A stretch of 64,000 bases of DNA. Origin: an uncultured Sphingopyxis sp. Its GTDB lineage: Bacteria > Pseudomonadota > Alphaproteobacteria > Sphingomonadales > Sphingomonadaceae. The position numbers and the translations under genes are program-made. Location of the stretch: the NCBI GenBank assembly GCA_936933955.1, contig CAKZIN010000033.1, positions 10,309 to 74,308 of the forward strand. Reading direction: 5' to 3'. The notes beneath the pieces were generated by a model, which was not told where the DNA came from, searched no databases, and saw only the letters and a list, made by a program, of their open reading frames with translations. Every line of letters starts with the position of its first letter. Within the stretch, counting starts at the first letter, position 1. This document shows, in pieces, positions 27,571 through 36,231 of the stretch.

Positions 27571-28353
27571 TCAGACCGCGCGCTCCACCACCAGCTTCTT
27601 GATCTCCGCAATCGCGCGCGCTGGGTTGAGGCCCTTGGGGCACGCGTTGGCGCAGTTCATGATGGTGTGGCAGCGATAAAGGCGGAACGGATCTTCGAGC
27701 TCGTCCAGCCGCTCACCCGCGAACTCATCGCGGCTGTCGGCGAGCCAGCGATAGGCCTGGAGCAGGATCGCCGGCCCGAGGAACTTGTCGCTGTTCCACC
27801 AATAGCTCGGGCAACTCGACGAGCAGCAGGCGCACAGGATGCATTCGTAGAGCCCGTCGAGCTCCGCACGCTGCTCTGGCGATTGCAGCCGTTCCTTACC
27901 CGACGGGGCGGTGGTCTTCGTCTTCAGCCACGGCTCGATCGAGGCATATTGCGCGTAGAAGTGGGTGAAGTCAGGGACGAGGTCCTTGATCACTTCCATG
28001 TGCGGCAGCGGGGTGATGGTCACCTCGCCCTTCAAATCCTCGATCGCGGTGGTGCAGGCGAGGCCGTTGAGCCCGTTCATGTTCATCGAGCACGAACCGC
28101 AGATCCCCTCGCGGCACGACCGGCGGAAGGTCAGCGTCGAATCGATCTCACCCTTGATCTTGAACAGCGCGTCGAGAACCATCGGCCCGCAGTCGTCGAG
28201 GTCGATCTCGAACGTGTCGTAGCGCGGGTTCTGGCCGCTTTCGGGATCGTAGCGGTAGATTTTGAACCGCTTCACGCGCTTGCCGCCGTCGACCTTGTTG
28301 ACGGTGCGGGCGGCGCTGATGCGGCTGTTCGCGGGCAGGCGGAATTCGGCCAT
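27571..28353 (-). CDS. sdhB: Succinate dehydrogenase iron-sulfur subunit
   Basis: Electron-transfer subunit of complex II carrying [2Fe-2S], [4Fe-4S] and [3Fe-4S] clusters. 260 residues. Plant-type ferredoxin Cys ligands are in [16 protein letters not shown]...LAC, the second domain has [16 protein letters not shown], and the third set is [17 protein letters not shown]. Full-length and intact. The flavoprotein gene sdhA is not adjacent: the gene upstream is an esterase. Confidence 0.97.
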   Translation of the reverse strand: MAEFRLPANSRISAARTVNKVDGGKRVKRFKIYRYDPESGQNPRYDTFEIDLDDCGPMVLDALFKIKGEIDSTLTFRRSCREGICGSCSMNMNGLNGLACTTAIEDLKGEVTITPLPHMEVIKDLVPDFTHFYAQYASIEPWLKTKTTAPSGKERLQSPEQRAELDGLYECILCACCSSSCPSYWWNSDKFLGPAILLQAYRWLADSRDEFAGERLDELEDPFRLYRCHTIMNCANACPKGLNPARAIAEIKKLVVERAV

Positions 28354-28395
28354 AACGAGACTGCGTTCTTTCGTGCGATACGGTTCGTCTGTCGC

Positions 28396-29346
28396 TTACG
28401 CGCCCGACGGCGTTCCGCGCAAGGCGCTTGGCGCATTCCCATCGCGCGCGAGCATCCCCCGCGCCGCCGCCACCGCATCGTCGAGCAGCGGCGCATCGCC
28501 ACGGAACGGGCGCGCGAGCGGCTTGACGCTGCCCGCGTGGGTCATGCCGGGGTAGAGCTTGACCTCGACCGGCGCACCCACCCGCTGCAATGCCGCGCTG
28601 AGGTTGTCGATGTTGCGGCGCTTGACGCTCGTGTCCGAGAGCCCCCACGCGAGCCACATCGGCGGCGCATCGGCGCGCGCGAAGTTGACGGGTTGGGTAT
28701 CGCCGATCGGCTGAGCGCGGCCCATCACGCGCTCCGAGCCGGAGCCGGGATCGAACGGCAGCCAGTCATAGGGTCCCGCGAGCCCGATCACCCCAGCGAC
28801 AGCCGCGTTGTCGTTCCCCAGCCAGCGCCGGTCGAGCGCGACCAGTGTCGCGATGTGCGCGCCTGCACTGTGTCCCGCGAGCACCAGCCGCTCGCCGTCG
28901 CCGCCAAAGCGCGCGATATTGGCGCGGGTCCAGCGCACCGCCGCCGCCGCATCCTGCATGAAGTTGGGCCACCGCCCCGCATCGCCCAGGCGGTAGCCGA
29001 CGGCCACGGTTACGAACCCCCGGCTCGCAAAGGCGCGGCCCGCAAAGCCATAGGCTTCGCGGCTGCCGCTGGTCCAACCGCCGCCGTGGAACCAGACGAT
29101 CACCGGCGCCTTCGCCCCGGGTGCGAGGTTGGCGGGAGTCCACACGTCGACGCGCTGCACCCCCGCGGGGTCATTGGCGTAGGCGAGGCCCTTCGCCGCG
29201 AGGCGCACCGGCTGCTCCCGCGCATCCGCGGGGCTCACCCGGTCGAGCAGGTTGAGCAGCCCCGGTTGCGACCAGCCCGACGCGAAGCCCGCAACTATCG
29301 CCAGCAGCGTCAGCAAGGCGAGCAGCCCCAGCAGCCATTTCGACAT
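28396..29346 (-). CDS. Alpha/beta hydrolase (esterase, hormone-sensitive-lipase-like)
   Basis: Predicted esterase of 316 residues with one N-terminal membrane helix or uncleaved signal (KWLLGLLALLTLLAIVAGFA), so probably membrane-anchored and facing the periplasm. The oxyanion motif HGGGW and nucleophile elbow GHSAG are seen; the catalytic Asp is likely in WLAWGLSDTSVK, and the His in GMTHAGS. The substrate cannot be predicted. The ATG at 29346 is preferred over the GTG one codon earlier. It lies 42 bp upstream of sdhB on the same strand. Confidence 0.88.
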   Translation of the reverse strand: MSKWLLGLLALLTLLAIVAGFASGWSQPGLLNLLDRVSPADAREQPVRLAAKGLAYANDPAGVQRVDVWTPANLAPGAKAPVIVWFHGGGWTSGSREAYGFAGRAFASRGFVTVAVGYRLGDAGRWPNFMQDAAAAVRWTRANIARFGGDGERLVLAGHSAGAHIATLVALDRRWLGNDNAAVAGVIGLAGPYDWLPFDPGSGSERVMGRAQPIGDTQPVNFARADAPPMWLAWGLSDTSVKRRNIDNLSAALQRVGAPVEVKLYPGMTHAGSVKPLARPFRGDAPLLDDAVAAARGMLARDGNAPSALRGTPSGA

Positions 29347-29397
29347 CACTCGCCCCTTTTACCTTGACGCTCACCAACCGCGCCCCACACTCCCCCT

Positions 29398-30255
29398 ATG
29401 ACACAGCTCTGGCTCATCGTGAATCGCGCAAGCGGCAGTTTTGACGAGACGATCATCGAGCGCGTGCTCGAGGCGGCGCAGCGCAGCGGCGGCACGCTCG
29501 CCAACGTCATCGCTCTGCCCGACGACGACCTCCCGACCCGTGAGGCGCTGGAGGCGGCGGGCGTCGACATGCTCGCCATCTACACCGGCGACGGCACCAT
29601 CAACGGCACCTGCGCCAAAATCGGCGAGTGGGGCGGGCGCGTGCTCGTATTGCCCGGCGGCACGATGAACCTTCTCTCGCGGCGGTTGCATGGCGAGGAC
29701 GCCGACCCAGCCGAGATCGTGGCGCGCGCACTCGCCGCGCCCGACCGCACGCAGCCGGTGACGGTGCTCGAAAGCGACGACCCGGAGTTGGACGTGACCG
29801 GCCTTGTCGGGGCGTTCGTCGGGCCGACGACGGCGTGGGGCGACGTTCGCGAAGTGCTGCGCCACCGCGACATCGGCGGACTTCTCGAGGCGATCCCGCG
29901 TGCGGTGCGCGAAACCTTTGGCGGCGACCAGGTCTTCGTCGCGGGATCCGACCAAACCTATCCCGCGATCTACGTCGAGCCGGTCGACGGCAAGCTCGAC
30001 CTGATGGGCTATTCCGCCGACGGCGCGGGCGACCTTCTCAGCCACGGCTTCGCCTGGATGGGCGGCGATTTCCGCAACGGGCCGCACGACGACCTCGGTT
30101 CGTGCACCGAAGTGACCATCGATTCTGAGGCCGGGACCGTCGGGCTGCTGGTCGATGGGGAGCGGGGCGAGGCGGCGACGCCACTGGTGCTGCGCGCGCG
30201 CACCTCACCGCTGCGCTTTGTCGCCACGCGGAGCGGTGCTAGCGCCTCCGCATGA
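29398..30255 (+). CDS. Diacylglycerol-kinase-family lipid kinase
   Basis: Catalytic domain of the diacylglycerol/sphingosine kinase fold, 285 residues. It starts with LWLIVNRASGSFDE and has the nucleotide-binding YTGDGTINGT and the LPGGTMNLLSRRLHG motif. In sphingomonads such enzymes may phosphorylate a lipid such as diacylglycerol or a sphingoid base, but the substrate is not readable. It overlaps the downstream phosphoesterase by 4 bp (ATGA), indicating coupled expression. Confidence 0.88.
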   Translation: MTQLWLIVNRASGSFDETIIERVLEAAQRSGGTLANVIALPDDDLPTREALEAAGVDMLAIYTGDGTINGTCAKIGEWGGRVLVLPGGTMNLLSRRLHGEDADPAEIVARALAAPDRTQPVTVLESDDPELDVTGLVGAFVGPTTAWGDVREVLRHRDIGGLLEAIPRAVRETFGGDQVFVAGSDQTYPAIYVEPVDGKLDLMGYSADGAGDLLSHGFAWMGGDFRNGPHDDLGSCTEVTIDSEAGTVGLLVDGERGEAATPLVLRARTSPLRFVATRSGASASA

Positions 30256-31091
30256 TCCGACTTTTCCACGCGAGCGACCTTCATTTCGGCTGCGAGGACC
30301 GCGCCGCGCTCGACTGGTTCGCGGCATGCGTGGAGCGGGAAAAGCCCGATGCGCTGGCCATCACGGGCGACCTCACCATGCGCGCGCGCCAGCGCGAATT
30401 CGACGCCGCGGGGGAGTGGATCGCCGCGCTGAAGGCGCCCGCGACGGTCGAGGTCGGCAACCACGACCTCCCCTATTTCAACCCGCTCGAACGCTTCACC
30501 CGCCCCTATCACCGTATTCGCCGCATCGAACGACTGGTTGAGCGCGAGATCGAGTTGCAGGGCCTCGCCATCGTCCCGCTCAAGACGACGGCACGGGCGC
30601 AGTGGCGGCTCGACTGGTCCAAGGGTGCGGTCGGCGACAAGGCGCTCGCCAAGACCATGGACGCGCTCGCCAACATGCCGAGCGACGGCTCGCGGGTGAC
30701 GCTCGTCACCGCGCACCATCCGCTCGAGGAAGCGGGGACGCGCGGGCAGGCGCTTACCAAGGGCGGCAAGCGCGCGCTCGCCGCGCTCGCCGGCGCGGGG
30801 GTGACCGCGGTGCTGTCGGGCCATGTCCACGACGCCTTCGACCTGATGCGGGAGACCGCCAACGGCCCCATTCGCATGATCGGTGCGGGCACGCTGTCGC
30901 AGCGCATCCGCTCCACCCCGCCATCGTTCAACGAACTGCGCATCGTCGACGGGCGCGTCGAGGTTCGGGTGCGGACCTTTGGCGAAAGCCCGCCGACGGA
31001 GGATATGCAGATCCCCGACGTACCGGAGGATTCGCAGGTCCGCCCCGGCGAACCCATCGCGCCCCGCGCCGCGCCGTCGACCACCAGCTGA
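30252..31091 (+). CDS. Calcineurin-like metallophosphoesterase
   Basis: Di-metal phosphoesterase, 279 residues. Motifs in order: ASDLHFG, ITGDLT, VGNHDLPYF, TAHHPL, LSGHVHDAF. Substrate unknown; partnering with a lipid kinase suggests lipid phosphate turnover. It overlaps the preceding kinase gene by 4 bp. Its C-terminus is Pro-rich. The intergenic space to the next gene (31092-31219) contains an inverted repeat ATCGTTCGCC/GGCGAATGAT around 31166-31189. Confidence 0.87.
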   Translation: MIRLFHASDLHFGCEDRAALDWFAACVEREKPDALAITGDLTMRARQREFDAAGEWIAALKAPATVEVGNHDLPYFNPLERFTRPYHRIRRIERLVEREIELQGLAIVPLKTTARAQWRLDWSKGAVGDKALAKTMDALANMPSDGSRVTLVTAHHPLEEAGTRGQALTKGGKRALAALAGAGVTAVLSGHVHDAFDLMRETANGPIRMIGAGTLSQRIRSTPPSFNELRIVDGRVEVRVRTFGESPPTEDMQIPDVPEDSQVRPGEPIAPRAAPSTTS

Positions 31092-31219
31092 GGCATCTTA
31101 GCAAGCACGGCCGACGTAGCCGCTTGTCAACGCGGAGGCATCAAGTTATCCGCTCCGGTGGGGGATCGTTCGCCGCTGGCGAATGATGGCGTGCGCGTTG
31201 CGCCGCCGAAAGGGTGGTT

Positions 31220-32494
31220 ATGAAAATCGTTAGCCTGGGCACGGCGGGCTGCCTGACGACGCTGATCGCACTCGCGTCGCCGTTCGCTGCGCGCGCGCAG
31301 GATGCGGAGGCGCACATCGACCTCGTCCTCGATGCGTCGGCCGATGCCGACGGCGCTCGACGGTTGGCGCGGACGCAGGCGAGCGCCGGGGACATGTCGG
31401 GCGCCGCGAGTACGCTCGAGCGCGCGTTGCTGCGCGAACCGCGCACTGGAACCGACGCCGACATGTTGCGGCTCGAATATGCGGCGCTGCTTTGTCGCCT
31501 CGATGATCGTGCGCGTGCGCAGTATCAGTTGGGCAACGTATCCAACACGAACGCGGCCGAATGGGAACGCGTGCGCGCGGCGTGCGGCGATATCGCGATA
31601 CCGACAGCGCAGAGAGCGGCGAGCGATGGTTTGCGTGGAGCGGTCTGGGCCGGCCTCGCCTTTGACGGCGACGCTTACGGCCAGATCCAGAACGACCCGT
31701 TCATCGCCAACACCCCCGCCGCGCGCGATGATGGTGTATCGTTCGTCGCTGGCTTGAGCCTCCAGGGACGGGGTGCGGCGGGCGGACGGAGCTTCGTCTA
31801 TTACGGCGCCGACGCGCTGACAAAGAACAGCATAATCGCCGGCCCGCGTGTCCATTATCAAGTCGGGAGCGCGCGACTGGGGTTCGGCACCGCGCTCGCC
31901 GAACGTGGCGACTTCATACTCGGCGGCGTCATCCGCCACGCGCGGCTATCCGATGCGCCCTACGTGACCGAATATGGCGGCCAGGTGTCGGTCGGAATAC
32001 GGACGACGCCGACAACGCGCTGGTCGATCGATGGAGAGATCGTCGCGCAGGATTATCACGGGCTCGCCTTTGGCGCGACACGCGACGGTACGCGCTACGA
32101 TGTCGGTATCGTGCACCGGCAGACGCCCGACGCCGGCGCGCGCTGGGTGCTCGGCGCAGCGTTCGAGGCAAAGGACGCGCGCGACCGGACGCTCGCCTAC
32201 ACCGGTGGGCGCGCGTTCGGCGCGGTCGAATGGCCGATCAGCGACAATGGCAGCTACGCCAACCTGTCGGCGACCGTGCGCTACCTCGACTATCGCGATC
32301 CGTCGCTGACCGTCCGCGGCGACCGCGAATGGCGCGGGTTCCTGCGGGGAGCGATCGGCATCGCCGCTGGGTCGGGCTGGTTCGTCGAGCCAGCGGTGAG
32401 CTACACCACGCGCATCATCGACTCACCGTCGCCGCAGCGCGACTACAGCAGCGTCGGGGCGGAACTTCGCCTCGTCCATCGGTTCGGGGGTTGA
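31220..32494 (+). CDS. Exported TPR-containing outer-membrane barrel-like protein (Slam/DUF560-like architecture)
   Basis: 424 residues. The ATG at 31220 follows a good ribosome site (GAAAGGG, 31208-31214) and starts a signal peptide ending in AARAQ. The N-terminal part (about 25-125) is Ala-rich and looks like tetratricopeptide repeats (ARRLARTQASAGDMSGAASTLERALL). The rest alternates in aromatic/polar strands (FVYYGADALTKNSIIAG, YVTEYGGQVSVGIRTT, WFVEPAVSYTTRI) and ends in a beta-signal-like VHRFGG, as expected for an outer-membrane barrel. This two-part layout resembles Slam-type surface lipoprotein assembly modifiers. It is 4 bp upstream of the FecR gene, so the two are coupled. Confidence 0.68.
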   Translation: MKIVSLGTAGCLTTLIALASPFAARAQDAEAHIDLVLDASADADGARRLARTQASAGDMSGAASTLERALLREPRTGTDADMLRLEYAALLCRLDDRARAQYQLGNVSNTNAAEWERVRAACGDIAIPTAQRAASDGLRGAVWAGLAFDGDAYGQIQNDPFIANTPAARDDGVSFVAGLSLQGRGAAGGRSFVYYGADALTKNSIIAGPRVHYQVGSARLGFGTALAERGDFILGGVIRHARLSDAPYVTEYGGQVSVGIRTTPTTRWSIDGEIVAQDYHGLAFGATRDGTRYDVGIVHRQTPDAGARWVLGAAFEAKDARDRTLAYTGGRAFGAVEWPISDNGSYANLSATVRYLDYRDPSLTVRGDREWRGFLRGAIGIAAGSGWFVEPAVSYTTRIIDSPSPQRDYSSVGAELRLVHRFGG

Positions 32495-32498
32495 CGAT

Positions 32499-33311
32499 AT
32501 GACCCAGTTCAAGCTTGCTCGAGTGGCGGCGGTCGCTGCCGGTATCGCTCTCGCCCCTCCGGCCGCAGCGCAGACCGTCGGGGTCAACTCAGCGGTGGTC
32601 AACACCGTGCAGATGACCACCGACGCGCAGCCAACGCTGCACGCGGCGGCCGTACGCGAACGCGTCTCGCTGGGGCGCGAGATCCGGACCGGCGCGGCCA
32701 GTCGCTTGCAGGTGCTCCTGCTCGACCGATCGAATTTTCAGGTCGGCGCCAACGCTCGCATCACCGTCGACCGTTTCGTCTACGACCCCGCACGCTCGGC
32801 GAGTGCGGTCGGCATGTCGGTGGCGCGCGGCGCCTTCCGCTTCATGTCGGGCCGACCGACGCACGCCAATCCCGGCCAGTCGTCCATCCGCACCCCGGTC
32901 GCCACGATCGGCATCCGCGGCACGATCGTCGAAGGGGTCGTCGGTGAGGACGCGGTCGCCATCGCGCGCGCGGAACTCGGCGTAGATCGGGTCGCAGGCG
33001 CCGATGCTGGAACCGCCTCGCTGATCCTGCTGCGTGGACCTGGAGCGGCGGCGCAAGGTACGACGGCGGGCGCAATCGACGTCGCCGCGGGTGGTCGAAC
33101 GGTCCCGGTCGAACGCGCCGGCTTTGCGGTCTTCGTCGGCGGCGCCGACCAACCACCGATTGGCCCGTTCGAGCTCAGCGCCGAGGGCCATGCCCGGTTG
33201 TCGGCGCTGCTCGGCGACCCACGCGTCGTTCGCGGCGACTTGGGCCTGGACCCACGGGCGACCAGTCCAATCACCGACCTCAACCTGCAAGGCCCCGCCA
33301 CGCGGTTCTGA
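32499..33311 (+). CDS. Periplasmic FecR-domain protein
   Basis: 270 residues with a cleavable signal (LAPPAAAQ). The FecR domain spans about residues 40-150: VRERVSLGREIRTGAASRLQVLLLDRSNFQVGANARITVDRFVYDP, then SSIRTPVATIGIRGTIVEG. Unlike classical FecR it has no cytoplasmic anti-sigma part and no sigma-factor gene next to it. FecR domains of this kind are often found beside CHASE2 nucleotide cyclases, as here (33345-35576, convergent). A role as periplasmic signal partner of that cyclase is an inference from context. Confidence 0.85.
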   Translation: MTQFKLARVAAVAAGIALAPPAAAQTVGVNSAVVNTVQMTTDAQPTLHAAAVRERVSLGREIRTGAASRLQVLLLDRSNFQVGANARITVDRFVYDPARSASAVGMSVARGAFRFMSGRPTHANPGQSSIRTPVATIGIRGTIVEGVVGEDAVAIARAELGVDRVAGADAGTASLILLRGPGAAAQGTTAGAIDVAAGGRTVPVERAGFAVFVGGADQPPIGPFELSAEGHARLSALLGDPRVVRGDLGLDPRATSPITDLNLQGPATRF

Positions 33312-33344
33312 CGCAACCGGGCGAGGATAGGAGGTCCTGGCCCG

Positions 33345-35576
33345 CTATTTATCGGTCGCGAGAAAGACCCCGTCCCACAGCGGGCCGGGGTCTTTCTCGC
33401 GATAGCCGGCAGTCCGTGCCGCGATCAGCGCGTGCAGCTTGGTAAGGCCGAAACGCTCCGCCTCCGCACGCATCCTGGCGATGTGGCTGTCCACGGCATC
33501 CCAGTCGCGCGCGCGATATGCGGCGAGCACTTGCCCATGCGCCGCGCGCATCGCAGCGAACTGCGCATCTGCGGCGACCATTTCATCGCCAAGCAAGGCG
33601 TAGAGCGTTTCCGGCGCGTCACGCCCGACCACGCGCACCCGGTCGAGCTCGACCGTCGCAAAGTCCGCCAACCGCTCCGCCAGCGCGCTGCCGATGGCGA
33701 TATCGACGCCGTAGAATTTGGTCAGCCCCTCGATCCGCGATGCGAGGTTCACCGTGTCGCCGATGAGCGAGTAGGAGAGCCGCTGCGCCGCGCCCATGTT
33801 CCCGACGCAACACGGCCCGGTGTTGAGGCCGATGCCGATCCTCACCTCTCCCGGCCATGGTTCGGCGCTCTGCCGGCCCATCTCGATGTTGAGCCGCTTC
33901 AGCGATGCGATCATCTCAAGCGCCCCGCGCGCGGCATTGCGCGGATGATCGGCATCGTCGAGCGGCGCGTTCCAGAAGGCGAGGATGGCGTCGCCGATGA
34001 ACTTGTCGATGGTGGCCTTGCGCGCGGTCAGCACGTCGCACATCGGTGTGAGGAACGCGATCAGGAAGCGGATGACCTCCTGCGGGGACATGCCCTCCGA
34101 TATGCGAGAAAAGCCTCGGATGTCGCAGAACAGCACGGTCATGTCGCGCTCTTCCCCGCCCAGTTCGAGCTGGCCCGGGTCCGCGGCGATGCGACGCACG
34201 ACTTCGGGCGCGAGGTAACGCCCGAACGCGCCGTGGATGAAGGCGCGGCGCCGCTCCTCGCGGACGTAGTTGACGATGGTCACCGCGGCGTAGACGGCAA
34301 CGAGGCCGAGCACCGGCCAGACCGGGTCGATCAGAAAGCCATGTCGGTCGAAGGCGAACCAGCTCGCTCCTATCAGCGCCGCGATCGCCGCCCCGCCCAG
34401 CAGCGCCCCCCACGACGCTCCCAGCCGGGGCAGCAGCAGGGCCAGCGCGAGGCCGAGCAGGAGCAGCAGCGCGCGCTCCACGCCCGGCGCCCAGTCGGGC
34501 TGCTGGAGGTAGCGACCGAGGATCACTTGTTCCGCGGCCTGCGCGTGAACGGCAACCCCTGGCGCGCGGGATTCGAGCGGTGTGGCGACGAGGTCGCGCA
34601 GGCCGATCGCGCCAGTGCCGACGAAAACGATTCGCCCGCCGAACGCCGCGTCGAGCTCTGCCGGGGTCGTTGCCCCCTGCATCAAGCGCCACGCCGCCAC
34701 GCTGCGCTCAGGGCGGGGGCGGGTATAGTGGAGCCACATCTCTCCAGCGCGGGTCGTCGGCACCTCGAACGCGCCGACCTTGATCGACACCACGTCGCCG
34801 CCGTCGCCAGCGGTCTCGCCGCTCGCGTCGCTCGACTTGACGATGACCGAGCCAGCCCCCTGCGCTACCCGAAGCGCTTCGAGCGCGAGGCTCGGCAGCA
34901 GCTGGCCGCGTTGCTCGGCGATCAGCGGCGTGCGGCGAACGATGCCGTCGGTATCGGTCACCGTGCTCACGAAGCCGGTCCCTACCGCGGCGTTCGTCAA
35001 AGCGGGGAGCGGGACGATGGCGTTGGCGAACTGGTTGACGCGTCGCGGCTGGCTCCCCGTCACGGCGAAGCCTGCCTTGGGGGGAACCGCGTTCGCGCTC
35101 CCGTCGCGCGTCAGGAAATAGCCCAGGACCACTGGGCTTTTAGCGATTGCCGAAGCGAAGCGAGCGTCCGGGTCGGGCAGGCGCGCCAGCACTGCGCGGG
35201 CCGCGGGATCGCGCACTCGCTCTGCCAACCGCGCGGGTGAGGTGCGATCGGCCTCGGAAAAGACCACGTCATACGCGACGACCGCGGCACCGGCCTGCGC
35301 CAACCGCTCGGTGAGGAGCGCCAGCTGCTCACGCGACCAGGGCCACTGGCCGATGCGACGGATCGATTCGTCATCGATGTCGACGATCCGCACCGGCACG
35401 TCTTCATACGCGCGCGGCTTGGCGCGCTGCCACGCGTCGGTGACGCCCATGCTCAGCCGCGTGGCGAGGGGCGTGCCGGTCGCTTGCAGTACCAGGATGG
35501 CGATCAGCGCCAGCAACCCCGGCAAGGCGGACACCCAATAGGGATGGCGCGCACCCCACGCGCGGATTCGCGTCAT
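33345..35576 (-). CDS. CHASE2-domain class III adenylate/guanylate cyclase
   Basis: Membrane cyclic-nucleotide synthase of about 743 residues. It has an N-terminal membrane helix, a periplasmic CHASE2 sensor (about 40-310, with IVDIDDESIRRIGQWPWSREQLA), three membrane helices (about 325-405), then the cyclase domain. Catalytic residues are complete: metal Asp in FCDIRGFS (about 485) and FIGDAILAF (about 528), adenine-type Lys in IDKFIGD (about 524), Asp in IGDTVNLASR (about 605) plus the Asn/Arg of that motif. cAMP is therefore the likely product. The ATG at 35576 has GGGGGAAG upstream; an ATG at 35597 lacks it. It is divergent from the PycTM-like gene (85 bp) and convergent with FecR. Confidence 0.92.
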   Translation of the reverse strand: MTRIRAWGARHPYWVSALPGLLALIAILVLQATGTPLATRLSMGVTDAWQRAKPRAYEDVPVRIVDIDDESIRRIGQWPWSREQLALLTERLAQAGAAVVAYDVVFSEADRTSPARLAERVRDPAARAVLARLPDPDARFASAIAKSPVVLGYFLTRDGSANAVPPKAGFAVTGSQPRRVNQFANAIVPLPALTNAAVGTGFVSTVTDTDGIVRRTPLIAEQRGQLLPSLALEALRVAQGAGSVIVKSSDASGETAGDGGDVVSIKVGAFEVPTTRAGEMWLHYTRPRPERSVAAWRLMQGATTPAELDAAFGGRIVFVGTGAIGLRDLVATPLESRAPGVAVHAQAAEQVILGRYLQQPDWAPGVERALLLLLGLALALLLPRLGASWGALLGGAAIAALIGASWFAFDRHGFLIDPVWPVLGLVAVYAAVTIVNYVREERRRAFIHGAFGRYLAPEVVRRIAADPGQLELGGEERDMTVLFCDIRGFSRISEGMSPQEVIRFLIAFLTPMCDVLTARKATIDKFIGDAILAFWNAPLDDADHPRNAARGALEMIASLKRLNIEMGRQSAEPWPGEVRIGIGLNTGPCCVGNMGAAQRLSYSLIGDTVNLASRIEGLTKFYGVDIAIGSALAERLADFATVELDRVRVVGRDAPETLYALLGDEMVAADAQFAAMRAAHGQVLAAYRARDWDAVDSHIARMRAEAERFGLTKLHALIAARTAGYREKDPGPLWDGVFLATDK
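33356..33402. terminator. 16-bp perfect inverted repeat spanning the cyclase 3' end
   Basis: TCGCGAGAAAGACCCC (33356-33371) and its exact complement GGGGTCTTTCTCGCGA (33387-33402) with a 15-nt loop. The hairpin lies within the last codons of the cyclase and 44 bp after the convergent FecR gene. No T-run follows on either strand, so it may terminate FecR transcripts through a strong stem or stabilise the cyclase mRNA end. Confidence 0.6.
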
Positions 35577-35661
35577 TGCGTCGAAAACTTCCCCCATGGC
35601 ATGGACTTGTCGGCAATCAGGGTCGAGAATGCAACGGCTCGCAAGTCACGGGGGATGGGGC

Positions 35662-36231
35662 ATGACCGTCGCGCAACCGTCTGTCATCGAAACGCCTGCG
35701 GAGGTCGTCGACGAACAGAGCAGACCGCGGCAATTCGGCAAGAACAGCCACGCCATGCTCAGCACGGCGCAGACTTCGCACATGGCGATGTCGACCATGG
35801 CCGACAGCAAAGCTTCGATGTTGATGGCGGCGACCTTCGTTGTCTTCTCGCTGTGCATCGATCGCCTGTCGAACGACAAGATGACGATGTCGCTGATGGT
35901 GCTCGGCGGCTTCGCGCTCGCCGCGACCGTGCTGTGCGTGATGGCCATCAAGCCCAAGATCAGCCATCCGCAACGCGGCCTCGCGCCGGGAGCCAATCTG
36001 TTGTTTTTCGGCGCCTTTGCCGGTCTCAAGGAGAGCGAGTTCATCGACCGGGTGCTCGACACCATGGCGGACGAAGAACGCACCTACCGCGCGATGGCCC
36101 GGGACGTGTACCAGAACGGCTGGGTGCTACAGCACAAAAAGTATAAATACCTCGCCTACGCGTTCAACACCTTCCTCGTCGGCCTCGGAGTTACGATCCT
36201 GACTTTTGTGTGGGAGATGATCGGGTCCTAG
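35662..36231 (+). CDS. DUF5706/PycTM-like membrane protein (Pycsar effector family)
   Basis: 189 residues. The family pattern is clear: MADSKASMLMA (46-56) leading into membrane helix 1, helix 2 about 76-96, then IKPK, NLLFFGAF (112-119), MADEERTYRAMARDVYQ, and a C-terminal KKYKYLAYAFNTFLVGL running into helix 3 (164-186). Members act as membrane-disrupting effectors in Pycsar anti-phage systems, opened by cyclic pyrimidine nucleotides. The ATG at 35662 follows GGGG and drops an upstream GC-rich leader. It is divergent from the cyclase, and its stop shares CTAG with the convergent phosphodiesterase. Assignment is by motif pattern only. Confidence 0.85.
   Translation: MTVAQPSVIETPAEVVDEQSRPRQFGKNSHAMLSTAQTSHMAMSTMADSKASMLMAATFVVFSLCIDRLSNDKMTMSLMVLGGFALAATVLCVMAIKPKISHPQRGLAPGANLLFFGAFAGLKESEFIDRVLDTMADEERTYRAMARDVYQNGWVLQHKKYKYLAYAFNTFLVGLGVTILTFVWEMIGS

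Noticed and set aside
33345..36231. Calling the locus a canonical Pycsar system
   Set aside because: The cyclase has adenine-type Lys and Asp and a membrane CHASE2 sensor, unlike the soluble pyrimidine cyclases of described Pycsar; only the effector-like gene fits the family.
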